NCBI GenBank assembly: GCA_002369495.1
Contig: DFFD01000104.1
Location: 1-5,678 of the forward strand
Direction: 5' to 3'
Source of the DNA: Lachnospiraceae bacterium UBA3785
GTDB lineage: Bacteria > Bacillota > Clostridia > Lachnospirales > Lachnospiraceae
DNA length: 5,678 bases
Shown here: positions 1 to 5,083 of the stretch, piece by piece
Layout of the letters: each line of letters begins with the position of its first letter
Position numbering within the stretch: position 1 is the first letter of the stretch
Position numbers and translations under genes: made by a program
The notes under the pieces: model-generated
Seen by the model: the letters and a program-made list of their open reading frames with translations, nothing else
Database searches by the model: none
What the model was told of the DNA's origin: nothing

Positions 1-466
1 TAAAGCCGCTGATGAAGAATTTCTGGTTGATCACCATGACAATGCCCGCAAGGAGGAGCTGCACAAGCCCCATCGCAACATGGTTGTCCCTGAAAAATGC
101 CGGCAGCGGCCACCCCCACATCATGTGCCCCATCGAAAAATACATGAGCACAAGCAGAAATCCGAGCGACGCGGCGAGCCGCCGCCGGAGGACCGGCGTC
201 TCCCGGTCCTTCAGGGCTTCCTCCTCCGCCGCGATCTTCGCGGCGATGCCTCCCTGTGTCTTCTCCTCACCTTTTAAGGACGCCCCGTAGCCGGCGTTCT
301 CCACCGCGGCGATGACCGCCGCCGGTGAAGCCGTCCCCTCGACACCCATTGAGTTGGTGAGGAGGCTTACGCTGCAGGCCGAGACCCCTTCCACCTTTGA
401 GACCGCCTTCTCAACGCGGGCCTGGCAGGCCGCGCAGCTCATGCCGGTCACCTGGTACTGTTCCAT
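1..466 (-). CDS. copA: Copper-translocating P-type ATPase, N-terminal part (partial, runs off left edge)
   Basis: The 155 visible residues are the start of a P1B-type ATPase that pumps Cu(I) out of the cytoplasm. Seen: an N-terminal heavy-metal-associated domain (about residues 3-66) with the metal-binding motif GMSCAAC, Cys11 and Cys14 being the Cu(I) ligands; a charged Glu/Lys/Arg-rich linker (about 67-96); a first membrane helix (about 97-118) containing the MYFSMGHM stretch typical of copper ATPases; and the start of a second helix (about 130-147). The phosphorylation (DKTGT), CPC and ATP-binding regions lie outside the window. The ATG at 464-466 is preceded by a modest purine-rich site (GAGGCGAG) and lies 17 bases after the csoR stop, so it is co-transcribed with csoR and should be copper-inducible. 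Only one HMA domain is present. Family assignment is firm; copper rather than silver or another soft metal is inferred from the CsoR partner and the helix-1 motif. Confidence 0.95.
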   Translation of the reverse strand, partial: MEQYQVTGMSCAACQARVEKAVSKVEGVSACSVSLLTNSMGVEGTASPAAVIAAVENAGYGASLKGEEKTQGGIAAKIAAEEEALKDRETPVLRRRLAASLGFLLVLMYFSMGHMMWGWPLPAFFRDNHVAMGLVQLLLAGIVMVINQKFFISGF

Positions 467-483
467 CTTTCTCGCCTCTTTTC

Positions 484-807
484 TTATCGCATCAGTTTCC
501 CGAGGGTTTTTACCAGTTCCTCGAGCTTCTCTTCATTTCCGTCTTTTACGTCTTCAACGACGCAGGTCCTGATATGGTTCGTGAGAAGGACCTTCGTAAA
601 GCTGCCCAGCGCGCTCGAAGCCGCACTGACCTGATTCAGGACGTCTATACAGTAGGCATCCTCCTCAAGCATCCGGCGGATGCCGCGGATCTGCCCCTCA
701 ATCCGGTTCAGGCGGTTCATGAGGTCCTTCATCTCCTCCTCGCTCCGCACCTTTCTGCAGTGCGGACAGAGCTCTTTATCCGCCGTGCTCTTTCCGGGTT
801 CTTCCAT
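484..807 (-). CDS. csoR: Copper-sensing transcriptional repressor CsoR
   Basis: A 107-residue all-helical repressor of the CsoR/RcnR (DUF156) family; apo-protein binds DNA and Cu(I) releases it. Seen: the signature RLNRIEGQIRGIRRML (about residues 32-47), the three Cu(I) ligands Cys53, His78 and Cys82 in the YC...LLTNHIRTC arrangement, and a helical acidic tail. An extra pair, Cys14 and Cys17 (CPHC), lies in the N-terminal extension. The start at 807 is chosen because a strong GGAGGTG site sits six bases upstream; an in-frame ATG at 855 would place the start inside the promoter and add 16 residues unlike the family. It is first in an operon with copA, 17 bases downstream, and its promoter contains a matching operator, so it is very likely autoregulated. 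The complete Cys-His-Cys set argues for copper rather than for the formaldehyde (FrmR) or nickel (RcnR) branches. Confidence 0.95.
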   Translation of the reverse strand: MEEPGKSTADKELCPHCRKVRSEEEMKDLMNRLNRIEGQIRGIRRMLEEDAYCIDVLNQVSAASSALGSFTKVLLTNHIRTCVVEDVKDGNEEKLEELVKTLGKLMR

Positions 808-826
808 AACGTTCACCTCCAGGCTG

Positions 827-855
827 ATTATATACCCCCGTGGGGTATATTGCAA
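827..855 (-). promoter_or_regulatory. SigA-type promoter of csoR-copA
   Basis: Read on the minus strand: -35 TTGCAA (850-855), exactly 17 bases of spacer, and a consensus -10 TATAAT (827-832). The start of transcription should fall near 820, giving a leader of only about 13 bases, just enough to hold the GGAGGTG ribosome site (814-820). The spacer is almost entirely filled by the CsoR palindrome, so repressor binding and RNA polymerase binding would exclude each other. Confidence 0.88.
830..850. promoter_or_regulatory. CsoR operator (copper-responsive palindrome)
   Basis: Perfect inverted repeat with nine-base arms ATATACCCC and GGGGTATAT around a CGT centre. It matches the known CsoR operator pattern of a TACCC...GGGTA dyad with a G/C-rich core. 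It lies between and overlaps the -35 and -10 of the csoR promoter, immediately upstream of csoR, which is the usual autoregulatory arrangement. That CsoR from this operon binds here is inferred from pattern and position. Confidence 0.88.
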
Positions 856-886
856 GGCTCATTTTCTCAAGCTTGAAGGATCTTCG

Positions 887-973
887 GGGACGGTTCCTTC
901 GGGGACGGTTCTCAGGAAACCGATTCTCATTTGAGAATCGGTTTCCAAGAACCGTCCCTTAGGGAACCGTCCC
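887..973. repeat. Nested REP-like hairpin built from four GGGACGGTTC cores
   Basis: Three inverted repeats are nested: outer arms 887-897 and 963-973 (GGGACGGTTCC, 11 bp), middle arms 902-912 and 948-958 (GGGACGGTTCT, 11 bp) and inner arms 915-929 and 932-946 (15 bp, TT loop). Together they could form about 37 base pairs in 87 bases. The left flank repeats TTCGGGGACGGTTC at 883-896 and 898-911 with a 15-base period, and the right flank repeats GAACCGTCCCT at 949-959 and 964-974 with the same period, so the structure grew by a symmetrical duplication. It fills the gap between the kinase terminator and the csoR promoter. It carries no ORF and no T-run of its own. A shorter relative lies at 4554-4577. 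Such elements resemble REP sequences moved by RAYT (Y1 transposase) proteins, but no transposase is in the window. Confidence 0.85.
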
Positions 974-978
974 TGCAC

Positions 979-1007
979 AAAAAAAGGACTGCCCCTCCGG
1001 GCAGCCC
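979..1007 (-). terminator. Rho-independent terminator of the hybrid kinase gene
   Basis: Read on the minus strand: a nine-pair GC-rich stem (999-1007 with 986-994, including one G-U pair), a four-base loop (995-998), then seven T residues (979-985). It begins only six bases after the kinase stop codon. It should stop read-through into the csoR promoter. Confidence 0.9.
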
Positions 1008-1012
1008 CAATC

Positions 1013-2524
1013 TCACCTCTTCGGGTGTATATACTTTTCCACGATCTCGTACAGGTTCCGCGGATTGATCGGCTTCGAGAGATGCTCGTTCATCCCCGCC
1101 TCCAGGCTGCTGCGGATGTCCTCCTCGAACGCGCTCGCCGTCATCGCGAGGATCGGCACTGTCTTCGCCCGCGGCACCGCGAGCTCCCGGATCCTGCGGG
1201 CCGCCTCGAGCCCGTCCATCACCGGCATCCGGATATCCATCAGGATCAGCGCGAAATCGCCGTTCTTCTCCTTAAACTTCTGCACCGCATCCTGCCCGTC
1301 CTCCGCGCAGGTGACCTTGTAGCCGGCCCGCACCAGCAACTTCTCCGCGATGCTGCGGCTCAGCGCGTGGTCGTCCGCCACCAGGATCTTCGCGTCCCGG
1401 GCGGCATCGGCGGTGTCTTCATTTTCCCGTTTGTAGGCGATCGGGAACGCAAATGTCAGCGTCACGGTCGTCCCGCGCCCCACCTCGCTCTCGATGCTGA
1501 TCGTGCCGCCCATGGCCTTAATGTAAGTCAGCGCGACATTCGTGTCGAACCGGATCGCCGCCGCGTAGGACGCTTCCGGTTTCACAATCGGTCCCTTGCC
1601 GAACAGCTCGTCGATCTTCGCCTGCTCCATGCCGATGCCGTTGTCCGAGATGGTGAAGGTGAGGGTTGCCATCTCGCCGCGGCGGACATTTTCCGCCACC
1701 GAGACCTCGATCGCGCCGCCCTTCGGCGTGCAGGTCAGGGCGTTGCGCACCATCTTGGTGATGACGAGCTCGAGCGCCACGCGGTCCGCCCGCACGCTCT
1801 GCGTGATGAGGTTTCTCACGCCGCAGGAAAAATGAAGCCCTCTCTCCTGCACGATCGGCCTGAGCACCGTCCCGAGGCGGCTCACAAACTTGCGCACCTC
1901 GAGCTCCTCCGTCTTCAGGTTGACCTTCTTTCCCTCGAGCAGCTGGATGTCCAGAAGCTCGTCGATCACCCGCTTCGCCCTCTCGCTCGAAGCCGCGATC
2001 GACCTCAGGTACTCGTCCGCCGATCCCTGCGGGTTCGTCTCCTCGCGGATCAGCTCCGCAAAGCCCGAGATCGTCGCGAGCGGCGTCCTGATATCGCGGC
2101 TGATCCTTGTCATGAGTAGGGTCTTCGCCTCGGAGACCTGCTGCACCTCCCGGATCGTGTCGGCGAGCTCTTCCTTCTTCCTGAGCTCCCGCCGGATCTC
2201 GCGTCCCATATCGAGCGCGTAGAGCGCGATCATCGGAGTCTCCGCAACCGTGATGTACTTGCGGCTCACGCCGTAATAGCGGTCCGGATCGTGCAGCTTG
2301 AGCAGGGTCTGCGACTCAAACATCTCCTTGTCAGTGTGGGCTTCAATAAAGTCCAGCGCATACTTCGCGGACTCGCCGATCACAAGCCTTTCCCGAAGCT
2401 CAGGAAACGCCTCCGTAAATGCGCGGCTCATCGAGACGAGCTCGTAACTGCCTGCCTTGCAGAGAAGGTAGAGCAGATCTGTGCCTTCCATCAGTTCGCG
2501 GTACATACTGTCGTTCATGTTCAT
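1013..2524 (-). CDS. Hybrid histidine kinase-like protein with degenerate kinase core and intact receiver
   Basis: A 503-residue cytoplasmic protein with no membrane segment. Order: unrecognised N-terminal region (about 1-105); coiled-coil linker rich in Glu/Lys/Arg (about 106-135); DHp region (about 136-200); HATPase_c region (about 210-362); linker; receiver domain (about 378-502). In the H-box the usual SHE/SHD-IRTP reads SRDIRTPL: the phospho-accepting His is Arg143 (codon CGC at 2096-2098). The ATPase domain keeps the N-box Asn261 and the G1 motif DNGIGM (from Asp294), but the G2 box, normally GxGLGL, reads RFDTNVAL (about 325-332) with no glycine. The receiver is complete: Asp384/Asp385, phospho-acceptor Asp430 (LMDIRMP), Thr462 and Lys484. 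The frame is unbroken, so this is not ordinary gene decay. The start at 2524 is chosen for AAGGAG ten bases upstream; a GTG at 2563 would have no ribosome site. Domain assignment is firm; loss of kinase activity is inferred. A divergent Hpt gene is the likely phosphorelay partner. Confidence 0.88.
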   Translation of the reverse strand: MNMNDSMYRELMEGTDLLYLLCKAGSYELVSMSRAFTEAFPELRERLVIGESAKYALDFIEAHTDKEMFESQTLLKLHDPDRYYGVSRKYITVAETPMIALYALDMGREIRRELRKKEELADTIREVQQVSEAKTLLMTRISRDIRTPLATISGFAELIREETNPQGSADEYLRSIAASSERAKRVIDELLDIQLLEGKKVNLKTEELEVRKFVSRLGTVLRPIVQERGLHFSCGVRNLITQSVRADRVALELVITKMVRNALTCTPKGGAIEVSVAENVRRGEMATLTFTISDNGIGMEQAKIDELFGKGPIVKPEASYAAAIRFDTNVALTYIKAMGGTISIESEVGRGTTVTLTFAFPIAYKRENEDTADAARDAKILVADDHALSRSIAEKLLVRAGYKVTCAEDGQDAVQKFKEKNGDFALILMDIRMPVMDGLEAARRIRELAVPRAKTVPILAMTASAFEEDIRSSLEAGMNEHLSKPINPRNLYEIVEKYIHPKR

Positions 2525-2576
2525 TCTTTTTACGCTCCTTGCGAAAATGAAACCCTCTCCCACTAAAGACAGTCCT

Positions 2577-2606
2577 ATTATAAAACAGAATGAAGGACAC
2601 TTTCAA
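2577..2606 (-). promoter_or_regulatory. Promoter of the hybrid kinase-like gene
   Basis: Read on the minus strand: -35 TTGAAA (2601-2606), an 18-base spacer and -10 TATAAT (2577-2582). Transcription would begin near 2570 and give a leader of about 46 bases that carries AAGGAG at 2535-2540. The -35 box forms the left end of the palindrome at 2601-2621. Confidence 0.75.
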
Positions 2607-2621
2607 CTATAATAGTTGTAA
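2601..2621. promoter_or_regulatory. Palindrome spanning both divergent -35 boxes (candidate shared operator)
   Basis: The core is a perfect 15-base dyad, CAACTAT-A-ATAGTTG (2604-2618). Allowing one mismatch pair (2603/2619) it extends to 2601-2621. Its two ends are the -35 boxes of the leftward kinase promoter (TTGAAA) and of the proposed rightward Hpt promoter (TTGTAA). A dimeric regulator bound here would block or activate both promoters together. No regulator gene of obvious DNA-binding type lies next to it; the kinase-like protein and Hpt contain no DNA-binding domain. Confidence 0.6.
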
Positions 2622-2654
2622 ATCCACCCGCTTTTGTTGTAAAATATATATAAT
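2616..2654 (+). promoter_or_regulatory. Promoter region of the Hpt gene
   Basis: The best pair is -35 TTGTAA (2616-2621), an 18-base spacer and -10 TAAAAT (2640-2645). A perfect TATAAT also occurs at 2649-2654, but no good -35 lies at the right distance from it, so the exact start point is uncertain. The ribosome site AGGAGG (2667-2672) lies eight bases before the Hpt ATG. Confidence 0.6.
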
Positions 2655-2680
2655 AACCAGATTGTCAGGAGGATTTTCCC

Positions 2681-3019
2681 ATGCTCAACGAACTTGCCGC
2701 AGCCGGCTGCGATATCGAAAATGCAAGACACCGCTTTCTCGACGACGACGCATTTTTAGAGGAGAGCCTCTCCGCCTTCGCCGCCGACCCCGAACTGGCC
2801 GCGCTCGACGCCGCCTTAAAGGAGGGCCGCTTTGCCGACGCCTTCCTCTCCGCCCACAATCTGAAGGGAGTCACGCTGACCCTCGGCCTCACCCCCGTCT
2901 CCGAGACGGTCACGCAGGTTGTCGAGGATCTCCGGAATGAGTCCGCAGAATCCCTCGCGGAAGACTACGCCGCCTTCCGCGCCGCGGTCGATAAGATCCT
3001 TCCGCTCATAAACGCGTAA
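2681..3019 (+). CDS. Free-standing histidine phosphotransfer (Hpt) protein
   Basis: A 112-residue, acidic, helical cytoplasmic protein. The Hpt signature is seen as AHNLKGVTLTLGL, with His59 as the phospho-accepting residue, followed by Lys62-Gly63 and Gly69 as in Hpt four-helix bundles. Length is normal for a single-domain Hpt. Such proteins carry phosphate between receiver domains and have no kinase activity of their own. An AGGAGG site eight bases before the ATG supports the start. The gene is divergent from the hybrid kinase-like gene, with 156 bp and two promoters between them, so its natural partner is that protein's receiver (Asp430). No second response regulator with an output domain is in the window, so the end point of the relay is unknown. 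It ends at a terminator shared with the convergent transporter gene. Confidence 0.88.
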   Translation: MLNELAAAGCDIENARHRFLDDDAFLEESLSAFAADPELAALDAALKEGRFADAFLSAHNLKGVTLTLGLTPVSETVTQVVEDLRNESAESLAEDYAAFRAAVDKILPLINA

Positions 3020-3054
3020 GCCGGTCATTCGGTCCGGCCTGCAGGCATGAAAAT

Positions 3055-3088
3055 ACCCGTCTGCTCCTTCGGGGAGAGACGGGTTTTC
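3055..3088. terminator. Bidirectional terminator between Hpt and transporter genes
   Basis: Stem ACCCGTCT (3055-3062) with AGACGGGT (3077-3084), continued by CTCC (3064-3067) with GGAG (3073-3076) after a single bulged G, closing on a TTCG-containing loop. On the plus strand it is followed by a T-rich tail (TTTTCATTTT from 3084), serving Hpt. On the minus strand it is followed by ATTTTC, serving the transporter, whose stop codon is only seven bases beyond the tail. A smaller GCCGG/CCGGC hairpin (3020-3038) directly follows the Hpt stop. Confidence 0.82.
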
Positions 3089-3094
3089 ATTTTC

Positions 3095-4456
3095 TCAGAT
3101 GGAAATCCAGCCGAACGCGCTCGCGATCGAGCTTAAGAGGATCACGATGAGGAAGGCGATGCAGAGATAGCGGATCATGAACTCGTAGACGCCTCTGCGC
3201 TTGAACGGCGCGCCGCACTTTGTGACCTCATCCGCGATTTTGTCGACGGTGATGTAGCTTCCGACGAGGACGCAGATCGTCACCGCGGAGATCGGCATCA
3301 TCAGCGAGTTGGTCAGGAAATCGAAGAAGTCGAGGAACGGCATCCCGATCAGCGTGATGAAGGAGAGCGGCCCGTAGCCCAGGCAGGACAGGGTCCCGAT
3401 CGCGATCATGATGACGCCGATGAGGAGGGTGCTCTTTGTGCGGCCGAGGTGCAGCTCGTCCTCAAAGGTCGAGACCGCGCACTCCGTGAGCGCGATCGCG
3501 CTCGTCAGGGCCGCGAAGAAGACCAGCAGGAAGAACAGGATGCCCGCCGGCGTCGCGAAGCCCATGCTGATAAGGACCTTCGGAATCGTGATGAACATGA
3601 GCGACGGGCCGGCGTTGAGGACGCTCGCGTCCCCGCCGGAAAATGCAAACACCGCCGGAATGATCATCAGCCCGCCCATGATCGCGATTGCCGTGTCAAA
3701 CACCTCGACCTGGATCGTCGCGGACTCGATCTCAACATCCTCCTTCATGTAGGAGCCGAAGGTCACGAGGATGCCCATCGCGATCGAGAGCGAGTAGAAC
3801 ATCTGCCCCATGGCGGCGACCACCGTCATCCAGGAGAAATTTTTGATGTTCGGAACCAGGAAATAGGCGACGCCTGCCAGCGCGCCCTTCCTCGTCATGG
3901 ACCAGGCGGCAATGATGATCGCGAGCACGACGAGGAGCGGCATCATGAAGCGCGAGACGCGCTCGATCCCGTTGCGGACGCCCGCGTAGATGATGAAGAG
4001 CGTCACCAGCGCGAAGACCACAAACCAGAGCTCGACGTCCCAGCCGTTGGAAATGAAATTCCCGAAATAATCGTCCCCGGCGAGCACCTCCGCGTTGCCC
4101 TTAATGTACTCGATGAGGTACTTGAGCACCCAGCCGCCGATCGTCGAGTAGTAGGGCACGATCAGCATCGGGATGATCGCGTTGATCCAGCCCCCGAACT
4201 TGAAGAATCTGCCCTTCCCGAAGCGCCGGAACGCGCCGACCGGGCTCTTGAAAGTCATGCGGCCGATCGCGGTCTCGGAGATGATCATCGTGTAGCCGAA
4301 CGTGGCGGCCAGGATGATGTAAACCAGGAGAAACATGCCTCCGCCGTACTTCGCGGCGAGGTAGGGGAAGCGCCAGATGTTGCCGAGACCGACCGAGGCG
4401 CCTGCCGTCGAGAGAACAAAACCTATTTTACCGGAAAAACTGTGTCTTTTATCCAT
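3095..4456 (-). CDS. Sodium-dependent transporter of the NSS (SNF/SLC6) family
   Basis: A 453-residue inner-membrane protein that should import an amino acid or related amine with Na+. Seen: the family signature GLGNIWRFPYL in the unwound first helix (about residues 25-35, including the conserved Asn that helps bind sodium in LeuT), the GGG-MF start of helix 2, and the LTSAIAL stretch in helix 8 whose Thr-Ser pair corresponds to the second sodium site in LeuT. Eleven membrane helices can be counted, ending at YLCIAFLIVILLSSIASAF; this matches the 11-helix bacterial subgroup (MhsT/TnaT type) rather than 12-helix LeuT. Substrate cannot be read from sequence; hydrophobic amino acids are likely from the subgroup. 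The start at 4456 is chosen for AAGGGAG a few bases upstream; an ATG at 4474 lacks a site. It appears monocistronic, with its own promoter and terminator. Confidence 0.93.
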   Translation of the reverse strand: MDKRHSFSGKIGFVLSTAGASVGLGNIWRFPYLAAKYGGGMFLLVYIILAATFGYTMIISETAIGRMTFKSPVGAFRRFGKGRFFKFGGWINAIIPMLIVPYYSTIGGWVLKYLIEYIKGNAEVLAGDDYFGNFISNGWDVELWFVVFALVTLFIIYAGVRNGIERVSRFMMPLLVVLAIIIAAWSMTRKGALAGVAYFLVPNIKNFSWMTVVAAMGQMFYSLSIAMGILVTFGSYMKEDVEIESATIQVEVFDTAIAIMGGLMIIPAVFAFSGGDASVLNAGPSLMFITIPKVLISMGFATPAGILFFLLVFFAALTSAIALTECAVSTFEDELHLGRTKSTLLIGVIMIAIGTLSCLGYGPLSFITLIGMPFLDFFDFLTNSLMMPISAVTICVLVGSYITVDKIADEVTKCGAPFKRRGVYEFMIRYLCIAFLIVILLSSIASAFGWISI

Positions 4457-4512
4457 GACATCTCCCTTGCCCATACATTAGTTTTTCCATCTTAACAGCT
4501 TTTTCCGGTAAA
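4427..4512. repeat. Two inverted copies of TTTACCGGAAAAA flanking the transporter promoter and start
   Basis: TTTACCGGAAAAA at 4427-4439 and its exact 13-base complement TTTTTCCGGTAAA at 4500-4512. Each copy is nearly palindromic around CCGG. One copy fills most of the -35/-10 spacer of the transporter promoter; the other lies inside the first codons of the gene (around residues 6-10). The CCGG centres are 74 bp apart, about seven helical turns, so both would face the same side of the DNA. This could be an operator pair, but one copy is also coding sequence and chance is not excluded. Confidence 0.45.
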
Positions 4513-4517
4513 GTCAA
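4489..4517 (-). promoter_or_regulatory. Promoter of the NSS transporter gene
   Basis: Read on the minus strand: -35 TTGACT (4512-4517), a 17-base spacer and a weaker -10 TAAGAT (4489-4494). Transcription would start near 4482, leaving a leader of about 26 bases. The spacer contains one copy of the TTTACCGGAAAAA dyad. Confidence 0.7.
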
Positions 4518-4553
4518 TTTGCATCTTCCATTGTTCTTGCGGAGCATAGTGTG

Positions 4554-4577
4554 GGGACGGTTCCTGGGAACCGTCCC
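4554..4577. repeat. Short GGGACGGTTCC/GGAACCGTCCC hairpin (second repeat copy)
   Basis: Two 11-base arms (4554-4564 and 4567-4577) separated by TG. Both arms are identical to the outer arms of the nested element at 887-973. It lies between the lipoprotein stop codon and the transporter promoter. A separate ten-base palindrome, CTGCGCGCAG (4580-4589), sits directly beside it. Neither is followed by a T-run, so action as a standard terminator is doubtful, though no other terminator follows the lipoprotein gene. Confidence 0.8.
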
Positions 4578-4591
4578 TGCTGCGCGCAGGG

Positions 4592-5083
4592 TCAGGCAAA
4601 TTTGATGCTCACAGTCGGCAGAGGGTACTCGTCCGAGGGCGGAGGGGCGGTGCTGCTCAGCGTAACATAGCTGACCTCCAGCACGAGCTCGAGGCGGTAT
4701 TGCTCCCCCTCTTCCAAAAACAGGGGGTCAAATACATTCTCTCCCGGCTGCTTCGGATAGAGGGAGACTGTGGTGCTCTGATTTTCGGCCAGGCTGTTGT
4801 TCAGCTTGTCAAAGAATTGTGTGACGAGCTCCCAATCATTTCCGTTTTTCCGCATCAGCCTGATCTGGGTGAGCCTGACCTCGCTGGCATCGACGCCATC
4901 CTTAATCAGGTCGCCGAAACCGCCCTTCTGCTCGCACTGGATCCGGATGCAGGGCTCACCGAGGTTGTCAACGACATACTCCGCCCCTTTGACGGTGACG
5001 CCGAGCGGCGCGGTGCTGCTCTGCCCGCAGGCGGCAAGGAGCACGAAGAGCATCGTGAAGAGCAGAAATATGTTCTTTTTCAT
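4592..5083 (-). CDS. Predicted lipoprotein of unknown function
   Basis: A 163-residue protein with a classic lipoprotein signal: Met-Lys-Lys, a hydrophobic stretch to Leu16, and the lipobox LAAC with Cys19 as the lipidated residue. The mature part (about 145 residues) would be anchored on the outer face of the membrane. It looks beta-rich, with alternating hydrophobic residues (GVTVKGAEYVVD, IRIQCEQK, QYRLELVLEVSYVTL) and a Ser/Pro-rich segment near the end. This is compatible with an immunoglobulin-like or DUF-type small lipoprotein fold common in Firmicutes, but I do not recognise a family. A second Cys at about 49 would be available for disulfide formation. The start at 5083 is set by AGGAGG seven bases upstream and by the signal peptide; an ATG at 5134 would put 17 extra residues before it. 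It lies 115 bases after the GH43-like gene on the same strand; a functional link is possible but unproven. Confidence 0.82.
   Translation of the reverse strand: MKKNIFLLFTMLFVLLAACGQSSTAPLGVTVKGAEYVVDNLGEPCIRIQCEQKGGFGDLIKDGVDASEVRLTQIRLMRKNGNDWELVTQFFDKLNNSLAENQSTTVSLYPKQPGENVFDPLFLEEGEQYRLELVLEVSYVTLSSTAPPPSDEYPLPTVSIKFA

Noticed and set aside
808..855. Upstream ATG that would extend csoR by 16 residues
   Set aside because: It would start inside the promoter, upstream of the predicted transcript start; the inner ATG has a strong GGAGGTG site.
397..876. Plus-strand frame covering csoR and its promoter
   Set aside because: It is antisense to csoR, runs through the CsoR operator and has no ribosome site.
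883..974. CRISPR-like array, suggested by direct repeats with regular spacing
   Set aside because: The 15-base period, nearly absent spacers and mirror-image right arm fit a nested hairpin, not repeat-spacer units.
1025..2119. Long open frame on the plus strand opposite the kinase-like gene
   Set aside because: Its translation is extremely Arg/His/Leu-rich with no recognisable domain, as expected from the complement of a GC-rich gene. The minus-strand product has clear domains.
1013..2524. Calling the kinase-like gene a pseudogene
   Set aside because: The frame is uninterrupted, with promoter, ribosome site, terminator and a fully conserved receiver domain; only kinase-core residues are lost.
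2525..2563. Upstream GTG that would extend the kinase-like protein by 13 residues
   Set aside because: No ribosome site precedes it; the ATG at 2524 has AAGGAG at a workable distance.
3449..4495. Long open frame on the plus strand opposite the transporter gene
   Set aside because: The translation is a low-complexity run of Arg, Asp, Glu and His without motifs; the opposite strand encodes an obvious membrane transporter.
4580..4589. CTGCGCGCAG palindrome as terminator of the lipoprotein gene
   Set aside because: Only five base pairs per arm with no loop and no following T-run.
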